This document shows, in pieces, positions 15,675-22,993 of a DNA stretch of 41,001 bases (the stretch's first letter is position 1; the number at the start of each line of letters is the position of its first letter). The notes under the pieces were generated by a model. That model was not told the origin of the DNA, made no database searches, and saw nothing but the letters and a program-made list of their open reading frames with translations. This stretch comes from JAAYEA01 sp012689325 (GTDB lineage: Bacteria > Chloroflexota > Anaerolineae > JAAYEA01). The DNA is taken from assembly GCA_036841525.1 (NCBI GenBank), contig DAITVZ010000049.1, positions 1 through 41,001 on the forward strand, read 5' to 3'. The translations under genes were made by a program, and so were the position numbers.

Positions 15675-17531
15675 CTATTCCGCGGCGGCCTCGACGGCGA
15701 GCTTGGTGCCGCGGAACTGGCTCATGTACAGATCGTGATAGAAGCCGCCCTGCGCCAGCAGCTCGCGGTGGGTGCCGCGCTCGATGATCTGCCCGTCGCG
15801 GATGACCAGCAGTTGGTCGGCGCCGCGGATGGTGCTGAGGCGGTGGGCGATGACGAAGCTGGTGCGCCCTTCCATGAGCTTGAGCAGCGCCTGCTGGATC
15901 TGGATCTCGGTGCGGGTGTCCACGCTGGAGGTGGCCTCGTCCAGGATCAGGATGCGCGGGTCGGCCAGGATGGCGCGGGCGATGGTGAGCAACTGGCGCT
16001 GCCCCTGGCTCAGGTTGCTGCCCCGCTCGGAGAGGCGGGTCTGGTAGCCCTCGGGCAGGCGGTGGATAAACCAGTCGGCGTTGGCGAGCTTGGCGGCGGC
16101 GATGACCTCCTCGTCGGTGGCGCCCAGCCGGCCATAGCGGATGTTCTCCATGACCGTATCGGCAAAGAGGAAGGCATCCTGCAGCACGACGCCCAACTGG
16201 CGGCGCAGGCTATCGCGGGTGACGGTGCGGATATCCTGGCCGTCGATGCGGATGGCGCCGCCCTGGAGGTCGTAGAAGCGGCTGAGCACGTTGACCATGG
16301 TGGTCTTGCCCGCGCCGGTGGGCCCCACCAGGGCGATGGTCTGGCCGGGCTTGGCGTGCAGGGTGATGTCCTTGAGCACGGGGACGTCGGGGACGTAGCC
16401 AAAGTCCACATGGTCGAACTCGACCTCGCCGACGATGGCCTGGAGCGGCTGGGCGCCCGGGGCGTCTTGCAGGTCGGGCTGCTCGTCGATGACCTGGAAA
16501 ACGCGCTCGGCGCCGGCGAGGCCGCTCTGTAGGCTGTTATAGACGTCGGCCAGGTGGCGCAGCGGGTTGGCGAAACGGCGCGAGTAGGTGATAAAGGTGA
16601 CGATGTCGCCCACGGTGGCCAGGCCGCGCACGGCCAGCCAGCCGCCCAGCCCCGCCACCACGGCGACGCCCGCGTTGGAGAGCACGCTCATCATCGGCGG
16701 GACCAGGAAGGCGAAGGACTGGGCGCGGATGCCCACGTCGCGCACCTTGCCGTTGGTGCGGTCGAACTCGGCCAGGGCGCGCCCCTGCTGCCCAAAGGCC
16801 TGGACGACCCGCTGGCCGGTGATGGACTCTTCCATAAAACTATTCAGCTCGCCCAGGTGCCCCTGCAGCTGGCGAAAGCCGGCGCGGGTGCGCTTGGCCA
16901 CGGCCAGGGTGACCCAGACCATGAGGGGGAAGACGAGCAGGGAGCCCAAGGCGAGCTTCCAGTTGAGCGCGAACATGGCGGCCAGGATGCCGCCCAGGGT
17001 CAAAACGCTGGAGAGGAGCTGGACGACGTTGAACGAGATGGCGCGGTTGAGCACATCGATGTCGTTGGTCAGGCGGCTCATCAGCTCGCCGTGGGGGTGC
17101 CGGTCGAAAAAGGCCAGCGAGAGCGACTGCAGGTGTTCAAAGAGCTCGCGGCGGATGACCAGCAGGACGCGCTGCCCGATGACGGCCATCAGGCGGGTCT
17201 GCACGACCTGGACCAGCCAGCTCCCCAGGTAGGCGCCGGCCATCGCCAGGGCGATCCGGATGAAGGAGCCCATCTGCTTGCTCTCGATATAGTCGTCCAT
17301 CGCCTTGCCCATCAGCCAGGGGCCGAGGAGGTCCAGCAGGGTCTGCGCGACCACCAGGAAGGCGATGAAGGCCAGCGCGAGGGTGTGGGGCTTGAGATAG
17401 TTGACCAGACGGCGCAGGGTGCCGCGCACGTCCTTGGCCTTTTCGATGGTGCGGGTCCCCGGGCCGCGCATGCCCGGACCGCCGGGGCGAGGGCCGGCAG
17501 AGCTCGAACGTTGTGCAGGTCCACTAGCCAT
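15675..17531 (-). CDS. ABC exporter half-transporter, subunit with consensus ATP site
   Basis: A 618-residue fusion of six membrane helices (about 40-330) and an ATPase domain. A Gly/Pro/Arg-rich N-tail precedes the membrane part. Walker A GPTGAGKTT is near 402, the signature is LSQGQ, and Walker B ILILDEATSSVD near 527 has the catalytic Glu. Its ATG overlaps the last 8 nt of the partner gene (ATGGCTAG), so they are coupled and surely form a heterodimer of the LmrCD/BmrCD/TM287-288 type, exporting drugs, lipids or peptides. The MarR regulator at 19322 heads the operon, supporting an efflux role. Confidence 0.92.
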   Translation of the reverse strand: MASGPAQRSSSAGPRPGGPGMRGPGTRTIEKAKDVRGTLRRLVNYLKPHTLALAFIAFLVVAQTLLDLLGPWLMGKAMDDYIESKQMGSFIRIALAMAGAYLGSWLVQVVQTRLMAVIGQRVLLVIRRELFEHLQSLSLAFFDRHPHGELMSRLTNDIDVLNRAISFNVVQLLSSVLTLGGILAAMFALNWKLALGSLLVFPLMVWVTLAVAKRTRAGFRQLQGHLGELNSFMEESITGQRVVQAFGQQGRALAEFDRTNGKVRDVGIRAQSFAFLVPPMMSVLSNAGVAVVAGLGGWLAVRGLATVGDIVTFITYSRRFANPLRHLADVYNSLQSGLAGAERVFQVIDEQPDLQDAPGAQPLQAIVGEVEFDHVDFGYVPDVPVLKDITLHAKPGQTIALVGPTGAGKTTMVNVLSRFYDLQGGAIRIDGQDIRTVTRDSLRRQLGVVLQDAFLFADTVMENIRYGRLGATDEEVIAAAKLANADWFIHRLPEGYQTRLSERGSNLSQGQRQLLTIARAILADPRILILDEATSSVDTRTEIQIQQALLKLMEGRTSFVIAHRLSTIRGADQLLVIRDGQIIERGTHRELLAQGGFYHDLYMSQFRGTKLAVEAAAE

Positions 17532-19290
17532 TGTTCACCACCCCATTTCCAAGCTGGGAGTCATAGATTTCGCGATAGATGGGGCTGCTCGCCAGCAGCT
17601 CGGCGTGGGTGCCCTCGGCGGCGATGCGCCCCTGGTCCAGGACGAGGATGCGGTCGGCGGTGAGCACGGTGCTGATCCGCTGCGCGATGACGATGGTCAC
17701 GCGATCGCTGGCGGACTGGCGCAGCGCCTCCTGGATGCGGGACTCGGTCTCGATATCCACCGAGCTGGTCGAGTCGTCCAGGATGAGGACCGGCGCGCGC
17801 ACCAGCAGGGCGCGGGCGATGGCGAGGCGTTGCTTCTGCCCGCCGGAGAGGTTGACGCCGCGCTGGCCGAGCTGGGTATCATAGCCTTCGGGGAAGGAGG
17901 TGATGAAATCGTGGGCCTGGGCGGCCTGCGCCGCGGCGACGACCTCCTCGTCGGCGGCCTCGGGGCGGCCGTAGCGGATGTTGTCGCGGATGGTGCCGCT
18001 AAAGAGGACCGGCTCTTGCAGCGAGATGCCGACTTTGCCGCGGAGCGAATCCAGGGCCAGCTCGCGGACGTCGGCGCCGTCCATGGTGACGCGCCCCTCG
18101 TCGGGGTCGTAGAAGCGCGGGATCAGGTTGACCAGGGTGGACTTGCCCGAACCCGTGGCGCCGAGGATGGCGATGGTCTGGCCGCGCTGGGCTTGCAGGT
18201 GGATATCCCTGAGCACAGCCTCTTGCTCGTCGCCGTTGTAGGCAAAGGTGACGTTCTCCATGGCCACGCGGCCATCGGAGGTGGCCAGGGCGCGGGCGCC
18301 GGGCTGCTCGCGAATCTCGGTCTCGTCGTGCATCACTTCCATGATGCGGACCAGGGAGGCCTGGGCGGCGGAGATCTGCCCGATCATCTGGGCCAGCATG
18401 GTGAGCGGGAAGGTGGTGGTGAGCAAATAGTTGGCAAAGGCGACCACCTGGCCGACGGTCATGCTGCCGAGCTCGACCTGCCAGCCGCCGAGCCAGAGGG
18501 TGGCCACCACGGCGAGGTTGACCAAGAGCAGCAGCGTGGGCATGATCACGGCAAAGAGCTTCATCACCTCGATGAACTGCTGGGTGAGGTCCAGGTTGGC
18601 GGCGTGGAAGCGCTTGGCCTCGTGGTCATTGCGGACGAACGCCTTGACCACGCGCACGCCGGCGAGGTTTTCCTGCAGCACCGTGTTCAGGCCGTCCAGC
18701 TTGCGCTGCACCGCCTCGAACATCTTGGGGGCGACCTTGACGAAGGCCATGATCACCCAGGCCACCAGCGGCAAGAGCACCAGCATCACCGCCGCGAGCC
18801 GCAGGTTGGTGACGGCCATCAGGATGATGCTGCCCACCAGCAGGAGCGGCGCGCGGGTAAAGATGCGCAGGAACATCATCAGGATCATTTGCATCTGGTT
18901 GATGTCGCTGGTGAGGCGGACCAGGAGCTGGCCGGTCTGCCAGCGGTCCAGGTTGCCGAAGGAAAAGCCCTGAATCTTGCGAAAGAGCGCGGAGCGCATG
19001 TTGGCGCCAAAGTGCTGGGCCACCCGCACCGCCACGAGGGTGTTGGCGATGGTAAAGAGCGCCTCCACCACCGAGACGCCGATCATCAGCAGCGAGGTGT
19101 TGATGATCGAAGGCATGTCGCGCTGGGCGATGCCCTGGTCCACGATGCGTTGGATCAGCCGGGGCAGCAGCAGGTCCAGCGCCGCGGTGAGCACGGTCAG
19201 CAGCAAGGCCAGGGTGGCCCGCCATCGGTAGGGACGCAGAAAGTGCTTGATGAACTGCCACGACGTGGTCTTGGTCCAATCTTGGTCCAA
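17524..19290 (-). CDS. ABC exporter half-transporter, subunit with degenerate ATP site
   Basis: A 588-residue half-transporter: six helices, then an ATPase with Walker A GATGSGKST near 376, signature LSGGQKQR, and Walker B VLILDDSTSSVD near 502, where Asp replaces the catalytic Glu. That is the asymmetric, degenerate site known for heterodimeric exporters such as TM287/288. The start is best placed at TTG 19290: GGAGGG stands 6 nt upstream and the gene then begins 31 nt after the MarR stop, whereas in-frame ATG codons further up would overlap marR without a ribosome site. Confidence 0.9.
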   Translation of the reverse strand: MDQDWTKTTSWQFIKHFLRPYRWRATLALLLTVLTAALDLLLPRLIQRIVDQGIAQRDMPSIINTSLLMIGVSVVEALFTIANTLVAVRVAQHFGANMRSALFRKIQGFSFGNLDRWQTGQLLVRLTSDINQMQMILMMFLRIFTRAPLLLVGSIILMAVTNLRLAAVMLVLLPLVAWVIMAFVKVAPKMFEAVQRKLDGLNTVLQENLAGVRVVKAFVRNDHEAKRFHAANLDLTQQFIEVMKLFAVIMPTLLLLVNLAVVATLWLGGWQVELGSMTVGQVVAFANYLLTTTFPLTMLAQMIGQISAAQASLVRIMEVMHDETEIREQPGARALATSDGRVAMENVTFAYNGDEQEAVLRDIHLQAQRGQTIAILGATGSGKSTLVNLIPRFYDPDEGRVTMDGADVRELALDSLRGKVGISLQEPVLFSGTIRDNIRYGRPEAADEEVVAAAQAAQAHDFITSFPEGYDTQLGQRGVNLSGGQKQRLAIARALLVRAPVLILDDSTSSVDIETESRIQEALRQSASDRVTIVIAQRISTVLTADRILVLDQGRIAAEGTHAELLASSPIYREIYDSQLGNGVVNNG

Positions 19291-19321
19291 AGGACATCCC
19301 TCCGGTTGAGAGTCGAGGTGG

Positions 19322-19774
19322 CTACCGGTTGTCGCCGCCATCCTGGTCTCGGGCAAAGACGCGGCGGATGACCGCCAGCCCGCGTTGCAGGTCCTGGCAG
19401 TCGGCGGCGGAGAGCGAGGCGCACATGTCGGCGACGCGCGCGGAGAGGCGCTGGTCGATGCCCGCCAGCACGGCGCGGCCGTCTGGGGTGATCTGAATCA
19501 GGACGCTGCGGCGGTCCTGGGGATCGCGGACGCGCTCCACCCAGCCGCGCACGGCCAGGGTCGTGACCGTGTTGGACATGGTGGGCGCGCTCACGGCATG
19601 ATGCCCGGCCAACTCGGTGAGGCGGTGGGGGCCATGGGAAAGGAGCTTGAGCAGGCCCACGTGGCCGGGCGGGAGGTTGGGGCCCAACTGGCGCATTTCC
19701 ATGCCCAGGGTGCGCATGGCGCGGGGCATGACCTCCAGGAGCGAACGGGCAGCGAGTTCTTGTTCAGAAGGCAT
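19322..19774 (-). CDS. MarR family transcriptional regulator
   Basis: A 150-residue winged-helix repressor. Helix-turn-helix region around 48-75 (RLTELAGHHAVSAPTMSNTV) is followed by the wing with the classical DPQDRRSVLIQITPDG. Flanking helices form the dimer interface. It is the first gene of the operon with the two ABC exporter halves, and its own promoter carries a palindrome overlapping the -35 box, so it most likely represses its own operon until a ligand, often a toxic phenolic or cationic compound, binds (family knowledge; ligand unknown). Confidence 0.93.
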   Translation of the reverse strand: MPSEQELAARSLLEVMPRAMRTLGMEMRQLGPNLPPGHVGLLKLLSHGPHRLTELAGHHAVSAPTMSNTVTTLAVRGWVERVRDPQDRRSVLIQITPDGRAVLAGIDQRLSARVADMCASLSAADCQDLQRGLAVIRRVFARDQDGGDNR

Positions 19775-19804
19775 TGCTTAGCACCTCTAATTGTTCGGGG
19801 TCTC

Positions 19805-19832
19805 ATTATAATCCGGTTGCCTAGCTTGTCAA
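19805..19832 (-). promoter_or_regulatory. Consensus promoter of the marR-ABC exporter operon
   Basis: Minus strand: TTGACA (19827-19832), 16-bp spacer, TATAAT (19805-19810). Both boxes are perfect. Predicted start near 19798, a 24-nt leader to the ATG at 19774. Confidence 0.85.
19817..19832. promoter_or_regulatory. Candidate MarR operator
   Basis: TTGCCTAGCTTGTCAA matches its own reverse complement at 12 of 16 positions (TTG...CAA ends). It covers the -35 box and part of the spacer, as expected for a repressor site recognised by the adjacent MarR dimer. Inferred from position and symmetry. Confidence 0.5.
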
Positions 19833-19853
19833 ACGCGGAGGGGAAAAGGGAAA

Positions 19854-19884
19854 GGGCCTGACTGAGCTGCGTGCAGTCAGGCCC
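19854..19884 (-). terminator. Intrinsic terminator of the gene at 20008
   Basis: GGGCCTGACTG (19854-19864) pairs perfectly with CAGTCAGGCCC (19874-19884). In the minus-strand direction it is followed by TTTCCCTTTT, giving a fair intrinsic terminator between the glycosidase-like gene (stop at 20008) and the promoter of marR. Confidence 0.7.
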
Positions 19885-19894
19885 TTCGGGGGGG

Positions 19895-19957
19895 ATGATC
19901 CATGACGGAATCGATCCCAAGTACAAAGAAGCACCCATGCTGGCCGAGATGGCCAAG
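19895..19957 (+). pseudogene. Possible fragment of a Dpp-type binding protein
   Basis: On the plus strand the stretch translates to DGIDPKYKEAPMLAEMAK. KEAPMLAEM closely resembles KEAPALAEL at the start of the mature domain of the binding protein encoded at 4083. Upstream and downstream codons do not continue the similarity. It may be a remnant of a deleted gene copy, or coincidence; only about a dozen residues support it. Confidence 0.2.
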
Positions 19958-20007
19958 CTATCTACTAGAACCCTGCCCCGCCGAGGGGGTTACGGGCTCG
20001 CGCGAGA

Positions 20008-21987
20008 TTATTCGGGCGGCAGGCCCATCTGGGCGGCCAGCTCGCCGATGAGCGGGCGCAGCCGCGGGGCGGTGGCGGTGTCCCAGAGCGTCTCGCCGCG
20101 CGCGCGCAGCGAGAGCACGCTGGCGATCCAGGTGTTGGTCCAGCCGGACTCGACGCACCAGGCCCCCCAGCCCAGGTCGGCGGAGCTGCCCCAATACTCC
20201 CAGAGCTGGTCGTCAAAGGCGCGCATCCAGGCGCCGTCCAGGTAGGGGTGCTTGGTCGAGCGAACCTGGATGCGGCAGAGGAACTCGGCCAGCCGATCCT
20301 CGGCGGCGCGGTACCCTGCCTCCGGCGCGACCAGGGCCGCCTCGTGCAGCCCCAGGAAGGCAAAGTTGGTGGTATAGAGCAGGTCGCAGACGGGGTCGCC
20401 GTTGGCCTGCACCAGCGCGGCCTCGTTGGTCCCATAGGCCTCGTTGGATTGCGGCGGCGGGTAGCGGCCCATGGCCAGGTCGCCCAGCTTTTCGTGGATG
20501 GCGCCGCTGGGGGCCATCTGCGCCAGCAGGTCGGCGGCGACGCGGTCCAGCCAGCCGCGATGCTCGGCGGTGGGCTCCAGCCGCAGCAGGAACGAGAGCG
20601 GCAAGAGCATCCGCGCCATTTCCTGGGTAAAGCCGTTGGTCCAGCGCCAGCCGCCGGGGTAGGCCTCCATGGTGATCCGAATGGCGCTGCGGGCGGCCTC
20701 CAGGAAGGGGCGGTAGCCGGTGAGCGCATGGCCCCATAGGTAGCAGGCCCAGAGATAGCACTGGTAGTGGGGCGCCAGCGTGATGGTCTCTTCCTCGTGG
20801 TAGCGGCGCCAGCTCTCGGGGTCGGCGGTGAAATCCCGCTCGCGCAGGTTGTTGCGGCGAAAGCCGAGCTTGCCGGCGGTGCGCAGGTTGGCCAGCAGGC
20901 AGCCGAGCACCTCGCGATCCCAACGGGGGTCGCCCAGCAGGCGGCTCGCCGCCAGCGTGGGGAGGATCACGCGGGCGTTGTCGTCGCCGTAATAGACGGG
21001 GTTGCGCTCCGACCAGTTCACCAGCCCATAGGCCGGGTCGGCGGGGTCGCCGTGGTTAAAGTCGGGGTCGCGCCAGATATAGTCCAGGAGCTGGCTGGCC
21101 AGCAGGCGGCTATCGGGGTTGCCCGTATTGGCCCAATCGTGGGCCAGCACCATGGCCGTCTCGGCGATGCAATCAGCGCGGGGCCAGATGCGCAAGAGCT
21201 GGCGGCCCAGGTGGTCGATGTTGGCCTGGTAGCCCTCCATGGCGCCGGTCTTGGGCGAGATGCGGTAGATCATCTGCTCGCGGAACCAGCGGACGGAGCG
21301 GCGCAGCGCGTCCGCTTCGGCGGCGGCGGGGAGCGGGTCGGCGGGGCCGGCCTGCACGCCCACCGTCGGCTCCCAGCGGAGCGCGGGGACCTGGGCGCCG
21401 GGGCAGAGCCAGCCCAGCAGCCGCTGCCAGAGGGCGGCCCAGGCGGGGGCGGGGCCGTAGCGGCCGGTGATGAACCCGCTGAGGGAGCTCGCGGCCAGGA
21501 GCAGGTCGTCGGCGGGCTGCAAGAGGATAGGGAAAGTGGTCTCGGGCAGCCCGTAGACGGCGGAGTGATAGCCCGCCACCTTGGCGGCGACCATGTGCGC
21601 GGGGGCCGCGCCGGCATCGGCGGGGAGCAGCCAGCAGCCGTGGAGCGCCACGATCCGCAGCGGGGCCAGCGCGGGCGCGAACCAGTCGCTGGCGATGACG
21701 ACGCGCTCCCATTCGGTGGGGCGCGGCTCGCCCAGGGCCAGGCCGGGGCAGGCGGCGGGATACTCGACATAAGCACGCAGCCCCTTGGCGCGCAGGGCGG
21801 CCAAGTGGGCTTCGGTCAGCGCGGGGCCGGGGCGGGGGTAGCTTGGGGCCAGGGCCAGCACTCCGGCGCCGGGCGGGGCGGCGGCGATGGCCTCCGCCAG
21901 CTCGTCATAACGGGGATAGGTCTGCCCCAGCTCGGCGAGGAGGCGGTAGAGGTTGTTGGCGGGATCGCAGCAAAAGACCAGCTTCAT
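20008..21987 (-). CDS. Large two-part protein with predicted (alpha/alpha)6 glycosidase domain
   Basis: A 659-residue cytoplasmic protein, family not recognised. Residues 1 to about 215 look like an alpha/beta domain (MKLVFCCDPANNLYRLL; GVLALAPSYPRPGP; GLRAYVEYP; RIVALHGCWLLP), reminiscent of the glutamine-amidotransferase-like domains attached to some glycosidases. From about 240 to the end, aromatic helical hairpins (DYIWRDPDFNHGD, YGDDNARVILPTLAASRLL, YQCYLWACYLWGHALTGY, WRWTNGFTQEMARML, WGAWCVESGWTNTWIASVL) suggest a six-hairpin toroid. YYGDDNAR could hold acidic catalytic residues. The start at ATG 21987 has GGAG upstream; a promoter is at 22040-22067. It probably acts on a glycan or glycoside. 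Confidence 0.75.
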   Translation of the reverse strand: MKLVFCCDPANNLYRLLAELGQTYPRYDELAEAIAAAPPGAGVLALAPSYPRPGPALTEAHLAALRAKGLRAYVEYPAACPGLALGEPRPTEWERVVIASDWFAPALAPLRIVALHGCWLLPADAGAAPAHMVAAKVAGYHSAVYGLPETTFPILLQPADDLLLAASSLSGFITGRYGPAPAWAALWQRLLGWLCPGAQVPALRWEPTVGVQAGPADPLPAAAEADALRRSVRWFREQMIYRISPKTGAMEGYQANIDHLGRQLLRIWPRADCIAETAMVLAHDWANTGNPDSRLLASQLLDYIWRDPDFNHGDPADPAYGLVNWSERNPVYYGDDNARVILPTLAASRLLGDPRWDREVLGCLLANLRTAGKLGFRRNNLRERDFTADPESWRRYHEEETITLAPHYQCYLWACYLWGHALTGYRPFLEAARSAIRITMEAYPGGWRWTNGFTQEMARMLLPLSFLLRLEPTAEHRGWLDRVAADLLAQMAPSGAIHEKLGDLAMGRYPPPQSNEAYGTNEAALVQANGDPVCDLLYTTNFAFLGLHEAALVAPEAGYRAAEDRLAEFLCRIQVRSTKHPYLDGAWMRAFDDQLWEYWGSSADLGWGAWCVESGWTNTWIASVLSLRARGETLWDTATAPRLRPLIGELAAQMGLPPE

Positions 21988-22039
21988 GGACAGGCTCCGA
22001 GGGCGTGGTATCGCGCGGTGTCGGCAGCGATTCAGGAGT

Positions 22040-22067
22040 ATTATAGCGTAGGGCAAGGGCTTGCCAA
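22040..22067 (-). promoter_or_regulatory. Promoter of the gene at 20008
   Basis: Minus strand: TTGGCA (22062-22067), 16-bp spacer, TATAAT (22040-22045). Start near 22033 gives a ~46-nt leader. Confidence 0.75.
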
Positions 22068-22097
22068 ATGGGCAGGGCAGCCCAGTCCTTGGGCCGT

Positions 22098-22126
22098 TTG
22101 CCCCGCCGCGGATCCGGCGCTAGAAT
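22098..22126 (+). promoter_or_regulatory. Likely promoter of the TspO-like gene
   Basis: TTGCCC (22098-22103), 17-bp spacer, TAGAAT (22121-22126), on the strand of the gene at 22186. It stands divergent to the promoter at 22040-22067. Confidence 0.5.
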
Positions 22127-22148
22127 GGGGGCGGCTTCTATCACAGGC

Positions 22149-22166
22149 CTCCCCGAGGACGGGGAG
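22149..22166 (+). promoter_or_regulatory. Hairpin in the 5' leader of the TspO-like gene
   Basis: CTCCCCG (22149-22155) pairs with CGGGGAG (22160-22166), loop AGGA. It ends 8 nt before the GGGAGG ribosome site of the gene at 22186. CTCCC could also pair with that site, so it may influence translation. Confidence 0.4.
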
Positions 22167-22185
22167 AGCAACAAGGGAGGACCCT

Positions 22186-22962
22186 ATGAACAAGGATGTC
22201 CGCAGGCAGTTGATCAACGTCTTGGCGACGCTGGTGACCATCGCGGTGAACGCGCTGGCCAACGCGCTGCCGCTGAACGGCAAGAACACCGGGCAGATCT
22301 CGGACCAATTCCAGGTCTATTTCGTCCCGGCGGGGTACGTCTTTGCGATCTGGGGGCTGATCTACCTGGCGCTGTTGGCGTTCATGGTCTATCAGGCGCT
22401 GCCGGCGCAGCGCGAGAACCCCCGGCTGCGGCGGATCGGGTACCTCTACGCGGGGACATGCCTGGCCAATAGCGTGTGGATTTTCCTCTGGCACTGGGAG
22501 CTCTTTGCGCTGACGGTGCCGGTGATGCTGGCGCTGCTGGTCCTGCTGATCATGATCTATGTGCGGCTGGGGATCGGGCGGACGGTGGTATCCAGCGCGG
22601 CCAAGTGGTGCGTGCATATCCCGTTCAGCCTGTACCTGGGCTGGATCACCGTGGCGACGGTGGCCAACGTCTCGCAGTTCCTGGTCTCGGTGGATTGGGG
22701 CGGCTGGGGGATCGCGCCGGTGACCTGGGCGATCATCATGCTGCTGGCGGCGGCGCTCATCGCCACGCTGGTGAGCCTGACCCGGGGCGATATCGCCTAT
22801 ATCGCGGTGATCGTCTGGGCGTTCATCGGGATCGCCGTGAAGCAGTGGGGCGAGTGGGCGGTGGCGGCGCCGGCGGCGTTGCTGGCGGCGGCCGTGGCGG
22901 CGACGCTGTTGGTGAGCGTACCGCAGATCAAGCCCAAGCGGACGACGCCGTGGGTGGGGTAA
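22186..22962 (+). CDS. TspO/MBR-related tryptophan-rich membrane protein
   Basis: A 258-residue protein with about seven to eight hydrophobic segments. FVPAGYVFAIWGLIYLALLAF is the typical Pro-x(4)-Phe-x(2)-Trp motif of the TspO/MBR-like group, and RENPRLRRIGYLY and FLWHWELF continue the pattern. It is longer than classical 160-residue TspO and belongs to the longer variant often annotated as tryptophan-rich sensory protein (from memory). Known TspO proteins bind porphyrins or other ligands in the membrane; the role here is unknown. ATG at 22186 has AAGGGAGG before it. It converges with the CAP-protein gene, and a REP element fills the 31-nt gap. Confidence 0.75.
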   Translation: MNKDVRRQLINVLATLVTIAVNALANALPLNGKNTGQISDQFQVYFVPAGYVFAIWGLIYLALLAFMVYQALPAQRENPRLRRIGYLYAGTCLANSVWIFLWHWELFALTVPVMLALLVLLIMIYVRLGIGRTVVSSAAKWCVHIPFSLYLGWITVATVANVSQFLVSVDWGGWGIAPVTWAIIMLLAAALIATLVSLTRGDIAYIAVIVWAFIGIAVKQWGEWAVAAPAALLAAAVAATLLVSVPQIKPKRTTPWVG

Positions 22963-22963
22963 G

Positions 22964-22987
22964 AGAGCGCGATGTATCGCGCACTAC
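22964..22987 (-). repeat. REP element in a convergent gene gap
   Basis: Minus-strand reading: GTAGT, GCGCGAT, AC, ATCGCGC, TC. It has the same GTAGT plus 7-bp palindrome form as the elements at 12506 and 39905, with a different stem sequence. It fills the 31 nt between the stops at 22962 and 22994 and may serve as a bidirectional terminator. Confidence 0.65.
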
Positions 22988-22993
22988 AAACGT

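Noticed and set aside
17401..19371. Plus-strand open frame of about 656 codons over the ABC exporter genes
   Set aside because: It is a shadow of two genes with complete Walker and signature motifs on the minus strand.
19925..20000. tRNA-like stretch (CTGGCCGAGATGGCC, later GGGTTCTAG on the other strand)
   Set aside because: No acceptor stem, anticodon arm or proper T-loop can be drawn around it.
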